A program made the position numbers and the translations under genes. From contig CAJTCG010000015.1 of assembly GCA_910574635.1 (NCBI GenBank), positions 16,983 through 80,982 of the forward strand: a DNA stretch of 64,000 bases, read 5' to 3'. This stretch comes from Oscillospiraceae bacterium (GTDB lineage Bacteria > Bacillota > Clostridia > Oscillospirales > Oscillospiraceae). The notes under the pieces are model-generated. The model searched no databases and had not been told where the DNA came from. It was given only the letters and a program-made list of their open reading frames with translations. Shown here one piece after another: positions 14,129-24,600 of the stretch. Each line of letters starts with the position of its first letter. Within the stretch, counting starts at the first letter, position 1.

Positions 14129-16769
14129 GCGTAGTCCGTGCGTTGTGCTTATACATATCCTTGGCGTTGCCCGCCTTGAAGTAATCGTACTGCGCCTGGT
14201 AATTCTTCTCGTAGTCGTTGGCGTAGGTCTTGGCTGCGTAAACCTCGAACTCCGACAGGAGGAACAGATAATCCACCGAAGATGTGACCGCCGAGGAGTT
14301 GTTCTGATTGGCATTGCCGGTGTTGTCCGTGTACTTGGTCACGGTTTTCATCACCTTGCGCAAATCCTGGGGCAGAGCCGCCATCAGTGTATTGGCAACC
14401 GGGCTGTTCACGATGTCGTAGTTGGTGGGGTCATAGCCGACACGGCTTGTGGTGGGGGAGCTGCCGTAGCCGCTGGGGGCCTTGTTAGTGCTGCCCAGGA
14501 TGTCGTAGCGCAGATCGCAGCCCTTCCAGCCGCCGTAGTTGTAATTCCCCCAGTGGTTCATGTTGAAATACTTGGTGCCGTCTGTGTAGTAGCTGTTGTA
14601 GCCGCTGTCGCAGAGGGCAATCTGCGTACCGCTGATCTTGCCAATGCCCCAGTGGATACGGTTGCTGCCCTCCTTGGTGGCGTTGTGGTTGATACCCAGG
14701 ATAAAGGCATCCACGGTCAGGTTACTCAACGAGAGCGTCCCCACGGTGCCATTGAGGGTAATGCTCTTGGTGTCGCCGGTGGCAAAGTAGCTGGCCGCCG
14801 TTCCCGCGTCGGAAATGGCCTTGATGTCGTCCCAGGAGGAATTTTTGACCGACGGCTTTTCCACGGTGACATTCAGCGAGACGCTGGCTGCGTTATACTT
14901 CGCCGTCTGCTGGACGGAAATGGTGATGCTGGCGCTGCCAGCCGATGCGCCGGAGATCGCCACGTTCTTGCCGCTGGCCGAGGCCGTAGCCACGCCCGGA
15001 GCGCTGGAGCTTGCGGACACCGTACCGTCGCTGTCCGTGGTGACTGCGATCTGCTTACTGCCCCCGATGGAGAGGGTCTGCGCCGCCGAGGGGTTGATGG
15101 ACAGCGTGGGGTTTTTCCGGCTGACGCTCATGCCAACATTGGCGCTGGCGTCGGCGTAGTTCTTGCTGCCCTTGCAGGAAATAGTGATGGTGGCCGTCCC
15201 CTGACCAACGCCCAGGATAGTCACGGTTTTCTTGGCCTGATCTACCGTCACCGTGGCACAGCCGGTATCGCTGGATTCCGCCGTAATGGCGGCGTCGCTG
15301 TTGGTCGTCACCTGGATAACCTTGCTGTCTCCCACGTTGATGCTCTGGGCGGTGCTGGGCGAAACGGCGAAGGTATTTGTGGCCTGCGCAATAGACCACT
15401 TCACCGTCCGGGCCGTGGTATCGCCGCCGGGCCACTGATAGTTGGGCTTGGGCGTAAACGAGGTAGAGTGCTCCCCGGCATCCGTCTGTGCCGTCTCTGC
15501 CTTGGTCAGTTGCTCCGGGTCGTAGTTGCTCCAGACCGGGGCCTGTGCCGTCCCGGTGTAAGCAAGGTCGCTGGTGGTGCTTGGCGTGGCGGAGATAGTG
15601 GCCCTCTGGATGGTCCAGGTGATTTCTTTCTCGTCCTTGGTTTTGTCTCCCCAGGTGTATTTCTCCTTGGGCGTCACATAAGCCTTGTATACCCCCGCGT
15701 CCGTCTCGCCGGTAAACTCCGCCGCCGGGGTCTTGGACGCCCCGTAGGTAATGTCCATCATTTCCAGCATAAGGTTGTTCCAGGTGGGAATCTGCGGACC
15801 CTTGTTGTAGGTCAGGCTGCCGGACTGGGAAGGAATGACGGAAATGGTATTCTGGACGGCGGCGATAGCCTGGGCCGCGCCGTCGGCTACCTCCTTGGCC
15901 TGGGCCGCAGTCTCGGCGGCCTCGGTGAGAATATCCCGCATGGATTTGGAATTGTCCACCGGCCCCCAAGTATACCCGGACTCGGTGATGTCGTTGCAGA
16001 CGAACTCCGCCCCGGTCAGGAGGTTAATAAAGTGCTGGCCCTTGGCTCCCTCCGTCTCCTTGGTGGGGTCCCCGTTCGTGGAGAGAATGGTGGGGTTACC
16101 GTTCAGCGCAATTTCCGCCGCCTGGACACGGGCCGCAATGGCGGGGTGGGCCTCCAGATCAGCGTTGTGCTGCCGGATGATCTCTGCCAGCAGCTCCCCG
16201 TGGGCGTCCTCGTCCTCGTTGTGACGGTCGATAGCGTCCTTGATTGCGCCGATGGTGGCGATACCGGCGGCGGACACACTGACCTCCAGCCGGTCCTTAT
16301 TGGTGATGGAAATGACGATGTAGAGCTTGAAGGTGTAGAGCTGGTCCGTCTCGGCGGGGATGGTCACGCCCTTGCTGCCGTTCTCGTCCTCCGTGTCCTC
16401 CACCACCACCAGGAGCTTGTCATTTCGGATGGGAACGCCCTCCGGGTTCTTCGGCTCCCCAGGGTCCCGGCTGATGGCGAAAAGCCCGATTCGCTCCAGC
16501 TTGTACGGCTCGTCGTTCCCCAGGCTGGTCACCTGGACGCACACCGTCACATTGTTCTCGGTCTTGGTCACGCTCTCAATGGTAAGGGGGTGCGCCCGCC
16601 CGTCGGGCAGGTCCTCCAGCGTAACCGGGTCGTCCTCCGGCCCGCAGATCGAGCCGTAGGCGCTGGTGATGTCCAACACCCGCCCCGCCGCGTAGTCGGC
16701 CAAAAGGCTTGTGCCGGTGTCCGTCACCGCCGTATTCGACCAGCGCGTGATTTTGGTTTCTTCTGCCAT
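14022..16769 (-). CDS. tail-collar/fibre adhesin, DGR target, C-terminus frameshifted in VR
   Basis: 915 residues from ATG 16769 (GGAGG upstream; MAEETKITRWSNTAVTDTGT). Residues 1-190 resemble the phage tail-collar fibre N-terminus that attaches to the baseplate. About 320-640 hold two MBG-like and two BIG2-like immunoglobulin repeats (NPTLSINPSAAQTLSIGGSK). About 660-900 form a DUF6273-type, C-type-lectin-like domain (HWGIGKISGTQIALCDSGYN). The last ~35 residues are VR-encoded (VWARLRSASCNDNSSFAVVG). One extra G in VR makes the frame stop at TGA 14022. Without it the protein would end HYDGGVFAGFST at 13991, the conserved finish of such lectin folds. Confidence 0.85.
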   Translation of the reverse strand: MAEETKITRWSNTAVTDTGTSLLADYAAGRVLDITSAYGSICGPEDDPVTLEDLPDGRAHPLTIESVTKTENNVTVCVQVTSLGNDEPYKLERIGLFAISRDPGEPKNPEGVPIRNDKLLVVVEDTEDENGSKGVTIPAETDQLYTFKLYIVISITNKDRLEVSVSAAGIATIGAIKDAIDRHNEDEDAHGELLAEIIRQHNADLEAHPAIAARVQAAEIALNGNPTILSTNGDPTKETEGAKGQHFINLLTGAEFVCNDITESGYTWGPVDNSKSMRDILTEAAETAAQAKEVADGAAQAIAAVQNTISVIPSQSGSLTYNKGPQIPTWNNLMLEMMDITYGASKTPAAEFTGETDAGVYKAYVTPKEKYTWGDKTKDEKEITWTIQRATISATPSTTSDLAYTGTAQAPVWSNYDPEQLTKAETAQTDAGEHSTSFTPKPNYQWPGGDTTARTVKWSIAQATNTFAVSPSTAQSINVGDSKVIQVTTNSDAAITAESSDTGCATVTVDQAKKTVTILGVGQGTATITISCKGSKNYADASANVGMSVSRKNPTLSINPSAAQTLSIGGSKQIAVTTDSDGTVSASSSAPGVATASASGKNVAISGASAGSASITISVQQTAKYNAASVSLNVTVEKPSVKNSSWDDIKAISDAGTAASYFATGDTKSITLNGTVGTLSLSNLTVDAFILGINHNATKEGSNRIHWGIGKISGTQIALCDSGYNSYYTDGTKYFNMNHWGNYNYGGWKGCDLRYDILGSTNKAPSGYGSSPTTSRVGYDPTNYDIVNSPVANTLMAALPQDLRKVMKTVTKYTDNTGNANQNNSSAVTSSVDYLFLLSEFEVYAAKTYANDYEKNYQAQYDYFKAGNAKDMYKHNARTTRVWARLRSASCNDNSSFAVVGSGAGGGVGSSYGAL

Positions 16770-16779
16770 ACTCTGCCTC

Positions 16780-17811
16780 CTAACAAAGATTGATAAAGGT
16801 TTTTGCGGTTTCTTGCGTTGACGCCACCGCACTTCGGGCTTTCGCCTGGGCGGTGACGGCTAACACCTTGTCCATGAGTGGCACGGCCCCAGCCGTGTAG
16901 CTCTCCTGCCATGCGCTGGCTGCCGCTGCCCGTACCGTGGCCCTGCCTGTCGGCGGGGGTATACTGGGAATCGTAACCCGCGTGGCAAAGGTTTCCTCCA
17001 AGCCCGTCAGGGCCATTGTCCGGGCCTGTACGGTGCGTTTCAATGCGGGGACAGGAATATTGATTGCCGTGGAAAAAGCCTCCTCCAGCCCCGCCAGAAC
17101 GCCAGCACGGGCCTTTACAGCCGAGTAGAGAATCGGCGCGGAAAGGTCAAGGCTTACCGTCCTGCTCTCCCACAGCGCGGTAATCGCCCCGACGCGGACG
17201 TGGGCTGTTGGCTTGATGGCCGGAATCGGAAGCACAAGCGGAACATGAGCGGTTTCCGTCAGCCCTGCCGCCACGGATACCGCTTTGGCAATGGCTGGTT
17301 TGGCCTCCACAAAGTAGGTCACGCCGTCGTTGTGGGAGCGCAGATTTTTATAGAAATTCAACCGCTCCAAGACCCGGCGCTGCTTGTCGGAATCAATATG
17401 GTCATTGGTAATGTTGATGTCCAGCCGGAAGTGATACGGCTCCCCGCCGTATTCAAACCATTCCAACACCTGTGTATGTGGGTATATAGCAGAAATGGCC
17501 GCCTCCACCGCCGCCTTTGTCCCCATGTGCTTGTGAACATACCAGCTGCTTTTCAGCGTCCGCCGCTTCTCCTCAACGGAATAATTTCTATCCCACCAGT
17601 CCACCTTGAAATCGTAGGCCAGAATATCCAGCAGTGCCTCCGGCAGCTCGTCAATCCTCGGATAGAGGGAGAGCAGGCCAATCTCTGCGGGACGTTTTGC
17701 CAACGCCTCCGCCGTCACTTCCCCCAGCGCCGCAATAGACGGAGTTTCCCGCAGGCTGGCAGGGAAAGTAAACAGCAGGGTTTCTTTCGTAATACCGTGG
17801 GCGTTACTCAT
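16780..17811 (-). CDS. tail protein I (baseplate, P2 gpI-like)
   Basis: The N-terminal ~190 residues have the tail protein I pattern: EIGLLSLYPRIDELPEALLD, LAYDFKVDWWDRNYSVEEKR, WYVHKHMGTKAAVEAAISAI, FRLDINITND. This protein joins the baseplate to the fibre. The C-terminal 150 residues are an unusual set of roughly 35-residue repeats (TAHVPLVLPIPAIKPTAHVR; TAINIPVPALKRTVQARTMA). I prefer ATG 17811 because the GGGGG stretch then lies at a workable distance; ATG 17817 is too close. Start overlaps the end of the J gene by 8 bp. Confidence 0.85.
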   Translation of the reverse strand: MSNAHGITKETLLFTFPASLRETPSIAALGEVTAEALAKRPAEIGLLSLYPRIDELPEALLDILAYDFKVDWWDRNYSVEEKRRTLKSSWYVHKHMGTKAAVEAAISAIYPHTQVLEWFEYGGEPYHFRLDINITNDHIDSDKQRRVLERLNFYKNLRSHNDGVTYFVEAKPAIAKAVSVAAGLTETAHVPLVLPIPAIKPTAHVRVGAITALWESRTVSLDLSAPILYSAVKARAGVLAGLEEAFSTAINIPVPALKRTVQARTMALTGLEETFATRVTIPSIPPPTGRATVRAAAASAWQESYTAGAVPLMDKVLAVTAQAKARSAVASTQETAKTFINLC

Positions 17812-18946
17812 TCTCATAGCCCCCGTTTATAATGGTCGGCGTGCCCTGGATGGCCGCAAGCTGCGGCACGGTCCTGTCGCTCCCGTCCTGTAACTTGGTG
17901 AATACTGGGGCCGTCAGCTCCACCCGCTTGACCCCCGTTTTCATCAGCTCACCGATCAGGTACGACGGGTTGATGTCCCGGCCCAGTTTGCCGCATTGCC
18001 AGGAGATAAAATCCTCCACGGTCTTTTCCACCGCCGCCGACAAATCCGCCGCGCTGATACCGGCGTCCGACTGGGTGTAGTAGGTAAAGGCGATCTCGTA
18101 GGGCACGATCTCCGCGTCCTCCACCGATACCCAGTCCGTCAGGGGCCGTCGCTCGTCCGCGCTGCACGCTTTCAGCACCTTGGCTTTCATTTCCTCGTCG
18201 GCTATCTTCCCGTCGCCCATCAGCACATAGAGTTTGACCACACCCGGCGTCGGGGACACCGCCGCCACGTCCTTAATCTCGGTGCTCTCCTGCTTAGCCC
18301 AGTAGATATAGCTGCCTGTGGCTCCGGCTGTGCTGTATGCGTCCATGCTGGAGCGCATCAGCTCGTAATACTGGTCGTCGTCCGGCGCGTCCGAACCGCC
18401 CGCCGACGTGGTGATATTCTCGCAGGAGGTATAGAAGTCGTACACGTCCACCAGCTTATTGATCTGCCCCGGCGTATACCCGTTCCCCGCCGTCCCCGGC
18501 GTCTGGCAGGTGACGCCCTCCACGTCGATGTACGTTTCTCCGATTGGTATGTAGTTATCCTCCAGCGTCTCCCACACAAAGGTTTTACTGGCGTCAGAGA
18601 TACGGGTCCTGGCAGGAATCAGCACGGCAGATTTCTGTGCCGTGCCAATGGAGAAACGCATGGTGCAGGTGGCCGCCTTTGCCTCCGGGCGCTTCTGGCT
18701 GAATGTCAGTTCTGCCAGCGCGTCCAGGTTTTTCCCCTCGGCGCGGCTGGGGATGTTCTGATTTCCTGTGTAGTTGTTTATCACCCGCTCCTGGATGATG
18801 ATAGCCGCCACGCACTGGATAAAAAGCCGGTCCGGGCTAGCTGGTTGTACCGTCGTCCCAAAGATAGCCTCATACAGCGCGATCAGCTCTGTTACCACTT
18901 CCTCCGGGTCTGTAGGCACAAATTGGTATTGCGTGTTTCTGCTCAA
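17804..18946 (-). CDS. baseplate J/gp47 family protein
   Basis: 380 residues of the baseplate J family: IIIQERVINNYTGNQNIPSR near the start, the SAVLIPARTRISDASKTFVW core and the AGTAGNGYTPGQIN-type turn (GTAGNGYTPGQINKLVDVYD). The trimer forms the wedge that holds the tail tube and fibres. It sits between the W-type (gp25) and I-type genes, exactly the P2 baseplate order. Confidence 0.9.
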   Translation of the reverse strand: MSRNTQYQFVPTDPEEVVTELIALYEAIFGTTVQPASPDRLFIQCVAAIIIQERVINNYTGNQNIPSRAEGKNLDALAELTFSQKRPEAKAATCTMRFSIGTAQKSAVLIPARTRISDASKTFVWETLEDNYIPIGETYIDVEGVTCQTPGTAGNGYTPGQINKLVDVYDFYTSCENITTSAGGSDAPDDDQYYELMRSSMDAYSTAGATGSYIYWAKQESTEIKDVAAVSPTPGVVKLYVLMGDGKIADEEMKAKVLKACSADERRPLTDWVSVEDAEIVPYEIAFTYYTQSDAGISAADLSAAVEKTVEDFISWQCGKLGRDINPSYLIGELMKTGVKRVELTAPVFTKLQDGSDRTVPQLAAIQGTPTIINGGYENE

Positions 18947-18963
18947 TGGTTCTCACCGTCCTT

Positions 18964-19293
18964 TCAGCCATCCCCCTGCTCGTTGATCTCAATTTCAACG
19001 TGGGCGGTCAGACAACCGCTCCCGTCTCCGGTCCTGGTAAAGAAAACATCCTTCACCGTCGCCCTCGGCTCCCATTGCTCCACCGCTTCCCGGATGGGCG
19101 CTACCATGCGTACCTCCGCCTCCGGCGTCGGCATATCCAGAAACTCCCGGTCCAGCCCAAAGTCCCGGTACATTGGTACGGTCCCCTTCGGCGTGGCGAG
19201 AATCAGCGCGACGTTGTGGAGCACGGAGGACACGGTATCCTGCTCGTTCAGACGGATTGTTTTCAAATCCGCCTCTGAAACCTGATAAGTCAT
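18964..19293 (-). CDS. GPW/gp25 family baseplate wedge protein
   Basis: 109 residues, standard size for gp25-like proteins. ETV-type wedge motif appears as SVLHNVALILATPKGTVPMY, followed by DFGLDREFLDMPTPEAE and RATVKDVFFTRTGDG. The start overlaps the stop of the preceding gene by 4 bp. It nucleates sheath assembly around the baseplate. Confidence 0.88.
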   Translation of the reverse strand: MTYQVSEADLKTIRLNEQDTVSSVLHNVALILATPKGTVPMYRDFGLDREFLDMPTPEAEVRMVAPIREAVEQWEPRATVKDVFFTRTGDGSGCLTAHVEIEINEQGDG

Positions 19294-19706
19294 TTTCTCA
19301 AATACTCCTGTAGCGTCAGTGACACGGTGGCCTGTGTCGGGTTCCCCGCCACGTCCGTGTGTGTGATGTCCGCGCTATGGCTGGCGATGTTCCAGCGGTA
19401 TTTCCCATACCCCTTGCGGCCCACAGTCAGGGCCAGAGCGATTCCCTCCCGCTCGTAGGTCCATATTTTTACGATGTCGTCCAGGGGCTTCACGCCAAGC
19501 TCCACCTTTAGAATGATGTCAAAGGTGATCTTGTCCGGGTCCATGCCCGTGTACTCCGTCAGGGCATGGTAGTTGTGCCGGTTGTGGACAGCGTACCGAA
19601 CACTGCCGCTCCACTTCCAGTTTTTCAGCGTCCGCACAGTTTGGTCGGATACCTCGAAAATGATGCCCTCCCGTGCGTTCTTTCCCAAATACCCAATCAT
19701 TGCCAC
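19290..19706 (-). CDS. P2 gpU-like tail protein
   Basis: 138 residues: GYLGKNAREGIIFEVSDQTV, then WKWSGSVRYAVHNRHN and the DILLKVELG-like strand (FDIILKVELGVKPLDD), the pattern of the GpU family. In P2, gpU is a tail completion/baseplate protein. Overlaps both neighbours by a few bases within the V-U-W-J block. Confidence 0.78.
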   Translation of the reverse strand: MAMIGYLGKNAREGIIFEVSDQTVRTLKNWKWSGSVRYAVHNRHNYHALTEYTGMDPDKITFDIILKVELGVKPLDDIVKIWTYEREGIALALTVGRKGYGKYRWNIASHSADITHTDVAGNPTQATVSLTLQEYLRK

Positions 19707-20071
19707 GGCTGAACCCCTCCCAAAATGTAGCCTCTGCCGTTGCGCACAGGCTCATAGATGCAAAGGACCTGCTCGCCCTTCTTGGGCATATAGGGCTTGA
19801 TGATTAGATCGTGCTTATGGCTTGCAAAGGCCGGGTCCCCGCTGCCGCCTGCTTCAAACTCTGTGCGCTGGGGCACGTCGTAGTCCGGTATGAAGTCCCG
19901 GTTGATAACAACGGGAATCCAGCCGGAGGTATAGCCCAGGTCCGCAAACTTCACCCGCGCAATGCGCTTGTCGTTGTTTACGTCCGTGACAGTCCCCAGG
20001 CGGAAAAAGCTGGAGAACACTGTGCCCATGTCCTGGTATTCCGTGCTCCTTCCCAGGCTGTCCTCGTCCAC
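19697..20071 (-). CDS. baseplate spike protein V-like
   Basis: 124 residues. FFRLGTVTDVNNDKRIARVK is the OB-fold start of baseplate assembly protein V. EQVLCIYEPVRNGRGYILGG is its later strand region. Short for the family: the beta-helical spike is reduced, so a separate PAAR or other tip protein may be used. Located between the D-type and U-type genes. Confidence 0.8.
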   Translation of the reverse strand: MDEDSLGRSTEYQDMGTVFSSFFRLGTVTDVNNDKRIARVKFADLGYTSGWIPVVINRDFIPDYDVPQRTEFEAGGSGDPAFASHKHDLIIKPYMPKKGEQVLCIYEPVRNGRGYILGGVQPWQ

Positions 20072-20082
20072 GTCGTCGCCTC

Positions 20083-21423
20083 CTATCCCGGTATGGTGAA
20101 TGTCTGGCCCGGATAGATCAGGTTTGGATTGCCGCCGATCACGTCCTTGTTGGCCTCATAGATTTTCTTCCAGTCCGCACCGGAGCCGTAGAGCTGCTTT
20201 GCGATCTTCCACAAACTGTCCCCAGCCTTTACCGTGTAGGTGCTCCCTCCAGTCTTTGTCTCCTCGCCGCCGGTCTGCTCGCCGTCTCCGCCGCCGCTTG
20301 GCTGACTGCTGGCGGCTGGCAGCACCTTCCGCAGCGTGATCTTGGTAACATAGCCCCCATCGGCGGATACGGTGTGGTCCGCCTGCTTGATGATGTACTT
20401 TCCACTCCAGCCGCCGAAGTCCTCCAGTTGCACCGTCACTCCCGCCACAAGCGCCGTGTTCCCCGGCAGGGTAAAGGAGGCGGTGCGATTGAACTTGTTG
20501 TGCAGGCGCAAGTGCTTTTCCGCCAGCGCTTGCGCCTCGCCCGCGTCCTTCACCTTGGCCGTGATCTCCAGGCATTGGGCGCTCTCGCCGTCCTCGCCCT
20601 CCGCCTTGGCTGTGCCCTCGATCAGTTGACCCGTGGCGGCGTCTGCATAGCTGACGCGGCAGGACCCGTACTGTGTCTCCGCCGCGCCGGTGGAAAGCCG
20701 GTAGTCGATGTACTCCCCGCAGTTCGGGTCTTTGCCATAGGCCCCGTATGCCTTGGGTGATGCCGGGAGTATCCGCCCGTTGTTCCGCCGCAGGGTCAGC
20801 ACCGGCGGCTTTGCCTCGTAGGTCGCTTGATCGAATAGGACAAGCTGGCCGTCGGAGCATTTCAAGGAGATGCCCGCGTCGTGGCACAGATCGGAAAGAA
20901 ATTTTATGTCCGATTCCTTGGTCTGCTCCTCCCGCTCGTAGAACGGGTCGCTGGCCGATTCATAAACGCAGGAGAGGCCGCCGTTTCCGGCGATCTCTCC
21001 TGCAATGGCCGATAGCTTGTAATTCTCCCACGCCTTTGATTTCTTGGTCTGGCGGATAGGGGAGCTGTACCCCAGGGATACCCCGCTGACGCTGATGGTA
21101 GCGGGCGGCCCCGCTGCCTCCACGCTGTCCAGCTCAAAACCTCCCGTTGGCAGGGAGCCGCCGCCGCTTCCCCAGTTCTCCGGGGTGATAGTGGCGCTGA
21201 TTTTCAGCTTGGAGGCGGCGGATGCGCTCACCGCCTTTTCCAGCCAGCTTTGCAGCCAGATAGAATCCCGGTCCTGTAAGTCCAGTTGCAGCGTGTCGGA
21301 ATTGTCCTCCTCGCTGTCCTTGTATGACAGGGACCGGAAGTAGGGGGCTATGTCCTCCGTAATGTCCGCGCCGTCAAAGATGATGCGCACGGATACCCGG
21401 CGGGCGGCGTCCGGTTGAATCAC
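20083..21423 (-). CDS. late control D-like tail hub protein with LysM domain
   Basis: 446 residues. The first ~340 match the GpD/gp27-like hub fold: FDGADITEDIAPYFRSLSYK, DTLQLDLQDRDSIWLQ, ESDIKFLSDLCHDAGISLKC. A Gly/Glu/Thr-rich linker leads to a C-terminal LysM domain (YTVKAGDSLWKIAKQLYGSG; NPNLIYPGQTFTIPG), which could hold peptidoglycan during penetration. Fusion of LysM to the hub is known in Firmicute phages. Confidence 0.87.
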   Translation of the reverse strand: MIQPDAARRVSVRIIFDGADITEDIAPYFRSLSYKDSEEDNSDTLQLDLQDRDSIWLQSWLEKAVSASAASKLKISATITPENWGSGGGSLPTGGFELDSVEAAGPPATISVSGVSLGYSSPIRQTKKSKAWENYKLSAIAGEIAGNGGLSCVYESASDPFYEREEQTKESDIKFLSDLCHDAGISLKCSDGQLVLFDQATYEAKPPVLTLRRNNGRILPASPKAYGAYGKDPNCGEYIDYRLSTGAAETQYGSCRVSYADAATGQLIEGTAKAEGEDGESAQCLEITAKVKDAGEAQALAEKHLRLHNKFNRTASFTLPGNTALVAGVTVQLEDFGGWSGKYIIKQADHTVSADGGYVTKITLRKVLPAASSQPSGGGDGEQTGGEETKTGGSTYTVKAGDSLWKIAKQLYGSGADWKKIYEANKDVIGGNPNLIYPGQTFTIPG

Positions 21424-21635
21424 GCGCTCGCCCCCTTCCGTTTCCAGGGCGGCAGGGAGCTATTGATCTTCGTCTCCCGCTCCGGCAGGGTCAGCACAAT
21501 GCCAGATGGGAAGATGTAGATGCCCCTGTACTGCTGGTTCAGGTTCATCAAGCGGTCCGTATAGTTGACGCTGCCCAGTTGCTTATAGGCGATTGCGTCC
21601 CACATATCCCCCGCTTTTGTGGTGTATGTCGCCAT
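21420..21635 (-). CDS. tail protein X (LysM-like)
   Basis: 71 residues with the gpX pattern: TTKAGDMWDAIAYKQLGSVN, YRGIYIFPSGIVLTLPE. It is a small LysM-related protein found between tape measure and hub genes in P2-like tails. Stop overlaps the D start by 4 bp. Confidence 0.83.
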   Translation of the reverse strand: MATYTTKAGDMWDAIAYKQLGSVNYTDRLMNLNQQYRGIYIFPSGIVLTLPERETKINSSLPPWKRKGASA

Positions 21636-21638
21636 GCC

Positions 21639-24600
21639 TTACCACCTTGCCCTTCTCTCGCTGCGCTTCTTTTCCTCGTACCATCGGTCAAACCGCGCCT
21701 TGTCGTCCCGCAGGGCGGCGTCCACATCCTCTTTCGAGGCGTTGCCCTGGATGATGATGGTGGGCGCGTAGGTTATTGTCACGCCTCCGCCGCCGTTGCC
21801 TCTCGGCCAGTCCGGGCCGCCGTCGCCGTCGTCGAACGTCTCCAGCCGTGCCGGTTTGTTGCCGACGCCCAGCATTTGGCCAGCCTTTGCCCACGTCGCA
21901 ATGTTGCTCGACCGGGCGCTCCGCTGGAAGCTGATAACCGCCTCTGTCCCGGCCTCGCCTGCGATACTCGGCCCGGTGGTAAATCCGCCCTTCGCCAGCA
22001 TGGGGATTTGCGGAATATTGATGGAAAAGCTCTTGCCGCCGATTACCGGCACCCAGTCTGGAATTGTCAGCCCCAGGCCATTGATGCCGGAGATTGCTTT
22101 GTTGATAATGGATATTACCGCGTTGATCGGGGCTTTAATCAGTCCGCCCAGCGCCTCGAAGATGCCCTTGAAAATGTCCTGGACACCCTGCCACGCCTGC
22201 GACCAGTTCCCGGTAAATACGCCGGTAATAAAGTCGATGATGCCTTGGAAGGTGGTCTGGATTCCCTGTACGACGGTCATAATTCCGGCGCTCATTGCCT
22301 CAACGCCTGCCAGCACAGCGGGGACGACCACGCTTGCAATGCTCATTATGAGCGAAATGATGCCCTGCACAATGGGCATGACGGCCTGAATGGCCGTTCC
22401 GATGATCTGCGCCACAGTCATAATCGCGGTTCCAAGACTGGAAATGATGCCGGAGATAACAGGAGCCGCCGCCGTGAAGGTTTGCAGGATGATTGGGATA
22501 ACCGTTGTGGTGATGAAATTGAAGATGCTCTCAATGATAGGCTTGACCGTCGTATTGGCGAATGTCACCAACTGGCCCACCACGCCCATGACCGATTGAA
22601 GGATGGACACCAGACCGTCGAACGCGGCCCCGGCGTTGTCTCCGAATATCCCGGTGATGGCCTCCCGCAGCGGGGCCATTGCCTGCGCCACGCCGCCGTC
22701 CTGGAATAGTCCGGTGATGAAACTGCCGATATTTTGCAGGCCGCCGATGAACGTATCAAAGACGGCCAGCCCCGCGTCACCAAAGACGTTTCCGACGATG
22801 CCGCGTATATCCTCTAAGTGGTCCCCCAGGATGCTGACCACCGCAATGATGCTGGCAATCACGCCCACAATGGGGAGCGCCCCGGAGAGGAGGCCGCCAA
22901 AACCGGAGGCAAACGGCCCCCAAATACTGCCCAGCGCACCCATGCCGGAGCCTAAGAAGCTGCCCACATTCCCCAGTGCGCCGCCGATGGCCTGTACCGG
23001 AGCGGAGCTTACCACACGTCCTGCCAGTCCAGCCGCCCCTTGTGCGAGGCCGCCAGCTTTCCCGGCCACCCAGCCCGCGCCGCCGCGCACCGCGCCGGTT
23101 GCGCCGTTGACCAATCCGGTCAAGCCTGTGGCGTCAGAGATGCCGGACAGCACTTCACCCAGCGCCCCGCCGGTTGCCCTTACGCCGCCGACAATAGCGC
23201 CGCCGATTCCTGTATTGCCCAGGTTTGCCAGCGACGCCCGGATGCCGCCAAGGTATTGTCCGATTCCTGTGTTGCCCAGGCCGGAGGTCAAAGCGCCTGC
23301 GGCTGTCCCCAGGAAGCCCCGGATTCCGGTGCTTCCGTTCAGCGCCATGGTGCCCCGCGTTGCGCCGATGAAGCTCTGGAGCCACGACGCCGCACCTCCG
23401 GCCATTCCAGCCGCTCCGCTTACTGCGTTCTGGCCGCCCCGGAACAGGCCACCCAGCATTCCGACAAGGCCGCCGCTGCCTGTATGTCCAGCGCCTCCCG
23501 TCTTGGAACCGAACACCAAACCGCCAGCGCCCCGCAGAAGCCCCTCAATGCCCGGTGCAAACTTCATGCCCACAAACGCCGCTGTCAGTTTTCCCAGGAA
23601 GGATAGGACCTGCGGCCCGTTGCCCACCAGATAGCCGAGGAATTTCTGGATAGTGGGCAGGGCCTTTTCCAGCCCGTCCGCCGCCGCTGTCACGCCCTGG
23701 CTGAACAGTGTCGCCAACTGCTGCGCAATCTCTCCCAGCTCCGGCATACTTCGTAGCTGGTTCATAAAGTCGATCAAGGCCACGCTGATTTCCTTTTTCG
23801 CCGGGAGAAACGCGGTGCCCACGTCGATCTTCATTGCCTGGAACGCATTTGCCATCATACTGTCGATGGCCTCCGACGTGCTGGCCTTGATGATGAACTC
23901 CCGTTCCATGCTCCCGCTGTATAGGCTTGGGTCGTTGACCATAGCCAGGGCATCCGTGAACTGCCCCAGGTTTCCGGTCAGCTTGGCCGCGCCCTGGATA
24001 GCCCATTGGCCGAACAGCGTTTTCAGGGCGGCCACCTGCTTGTCGGCGTCCAGATTGCCTATCCGCTCGAATACGTCTATCATGGTGCCCGTGGCGTCCA
24101 TCTGCATGGCCCTTGCCACGCCCTCCGCCGAGAGGCCCAGCGATTCCCACATTTCCTTTTGCGCTTTTGTGGCGCTGGACCCCAGGCTTAGATTCGTGTA
24201 CATTCGGCTGATGCTGGTTGCCGCTTTCGATGTATCCACGCCCATAGCCAGCATAGACGTTGCCAGAGCCGCCGTGCTCTCCGCGCTCATACCCGCCACT
24301 TGGCCCAGTGAGGCGGAATCGTTGACCACTTGGGCGATCTCCGCCGCCGTGGTTGCGTTGTTCGCGCCCAGGTAGTTGATCTGGTCGGACAGCACCATCA
24401 CTTGGTCGTGGGTCATGTTGAACGAGTGTTCCCACTTTGCCGCCCAGTCGCCCGCCTGCTCCGCGCTTATGTCCATGGCCGTGCCCATCATGGCAACGTC
24501 TTTCAGGAAGCCGCCGATATTCCCGGAAGAATCAAGCTGGATAAGGTCTGTGATGCCTTTACCGGACTGTCCGGCAGCGGCGGCAAGTTGGGTCAGCTCC

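Noticed and set aside
14145..16793. 882-residue plus-strand open frame
   Set aside because: It lies wholly antisense to the tail-fibre gene, whose domains and DGR target are clear. The open frame is a GC-rich codon-bias shadow.
16770..16832. Longer N-terminus of the tail-fibre gene starting at 16832
   Set aside because: The extra residues overlap the tail protein I gene and have no family character; ATG 16769 has a GGAGG site.
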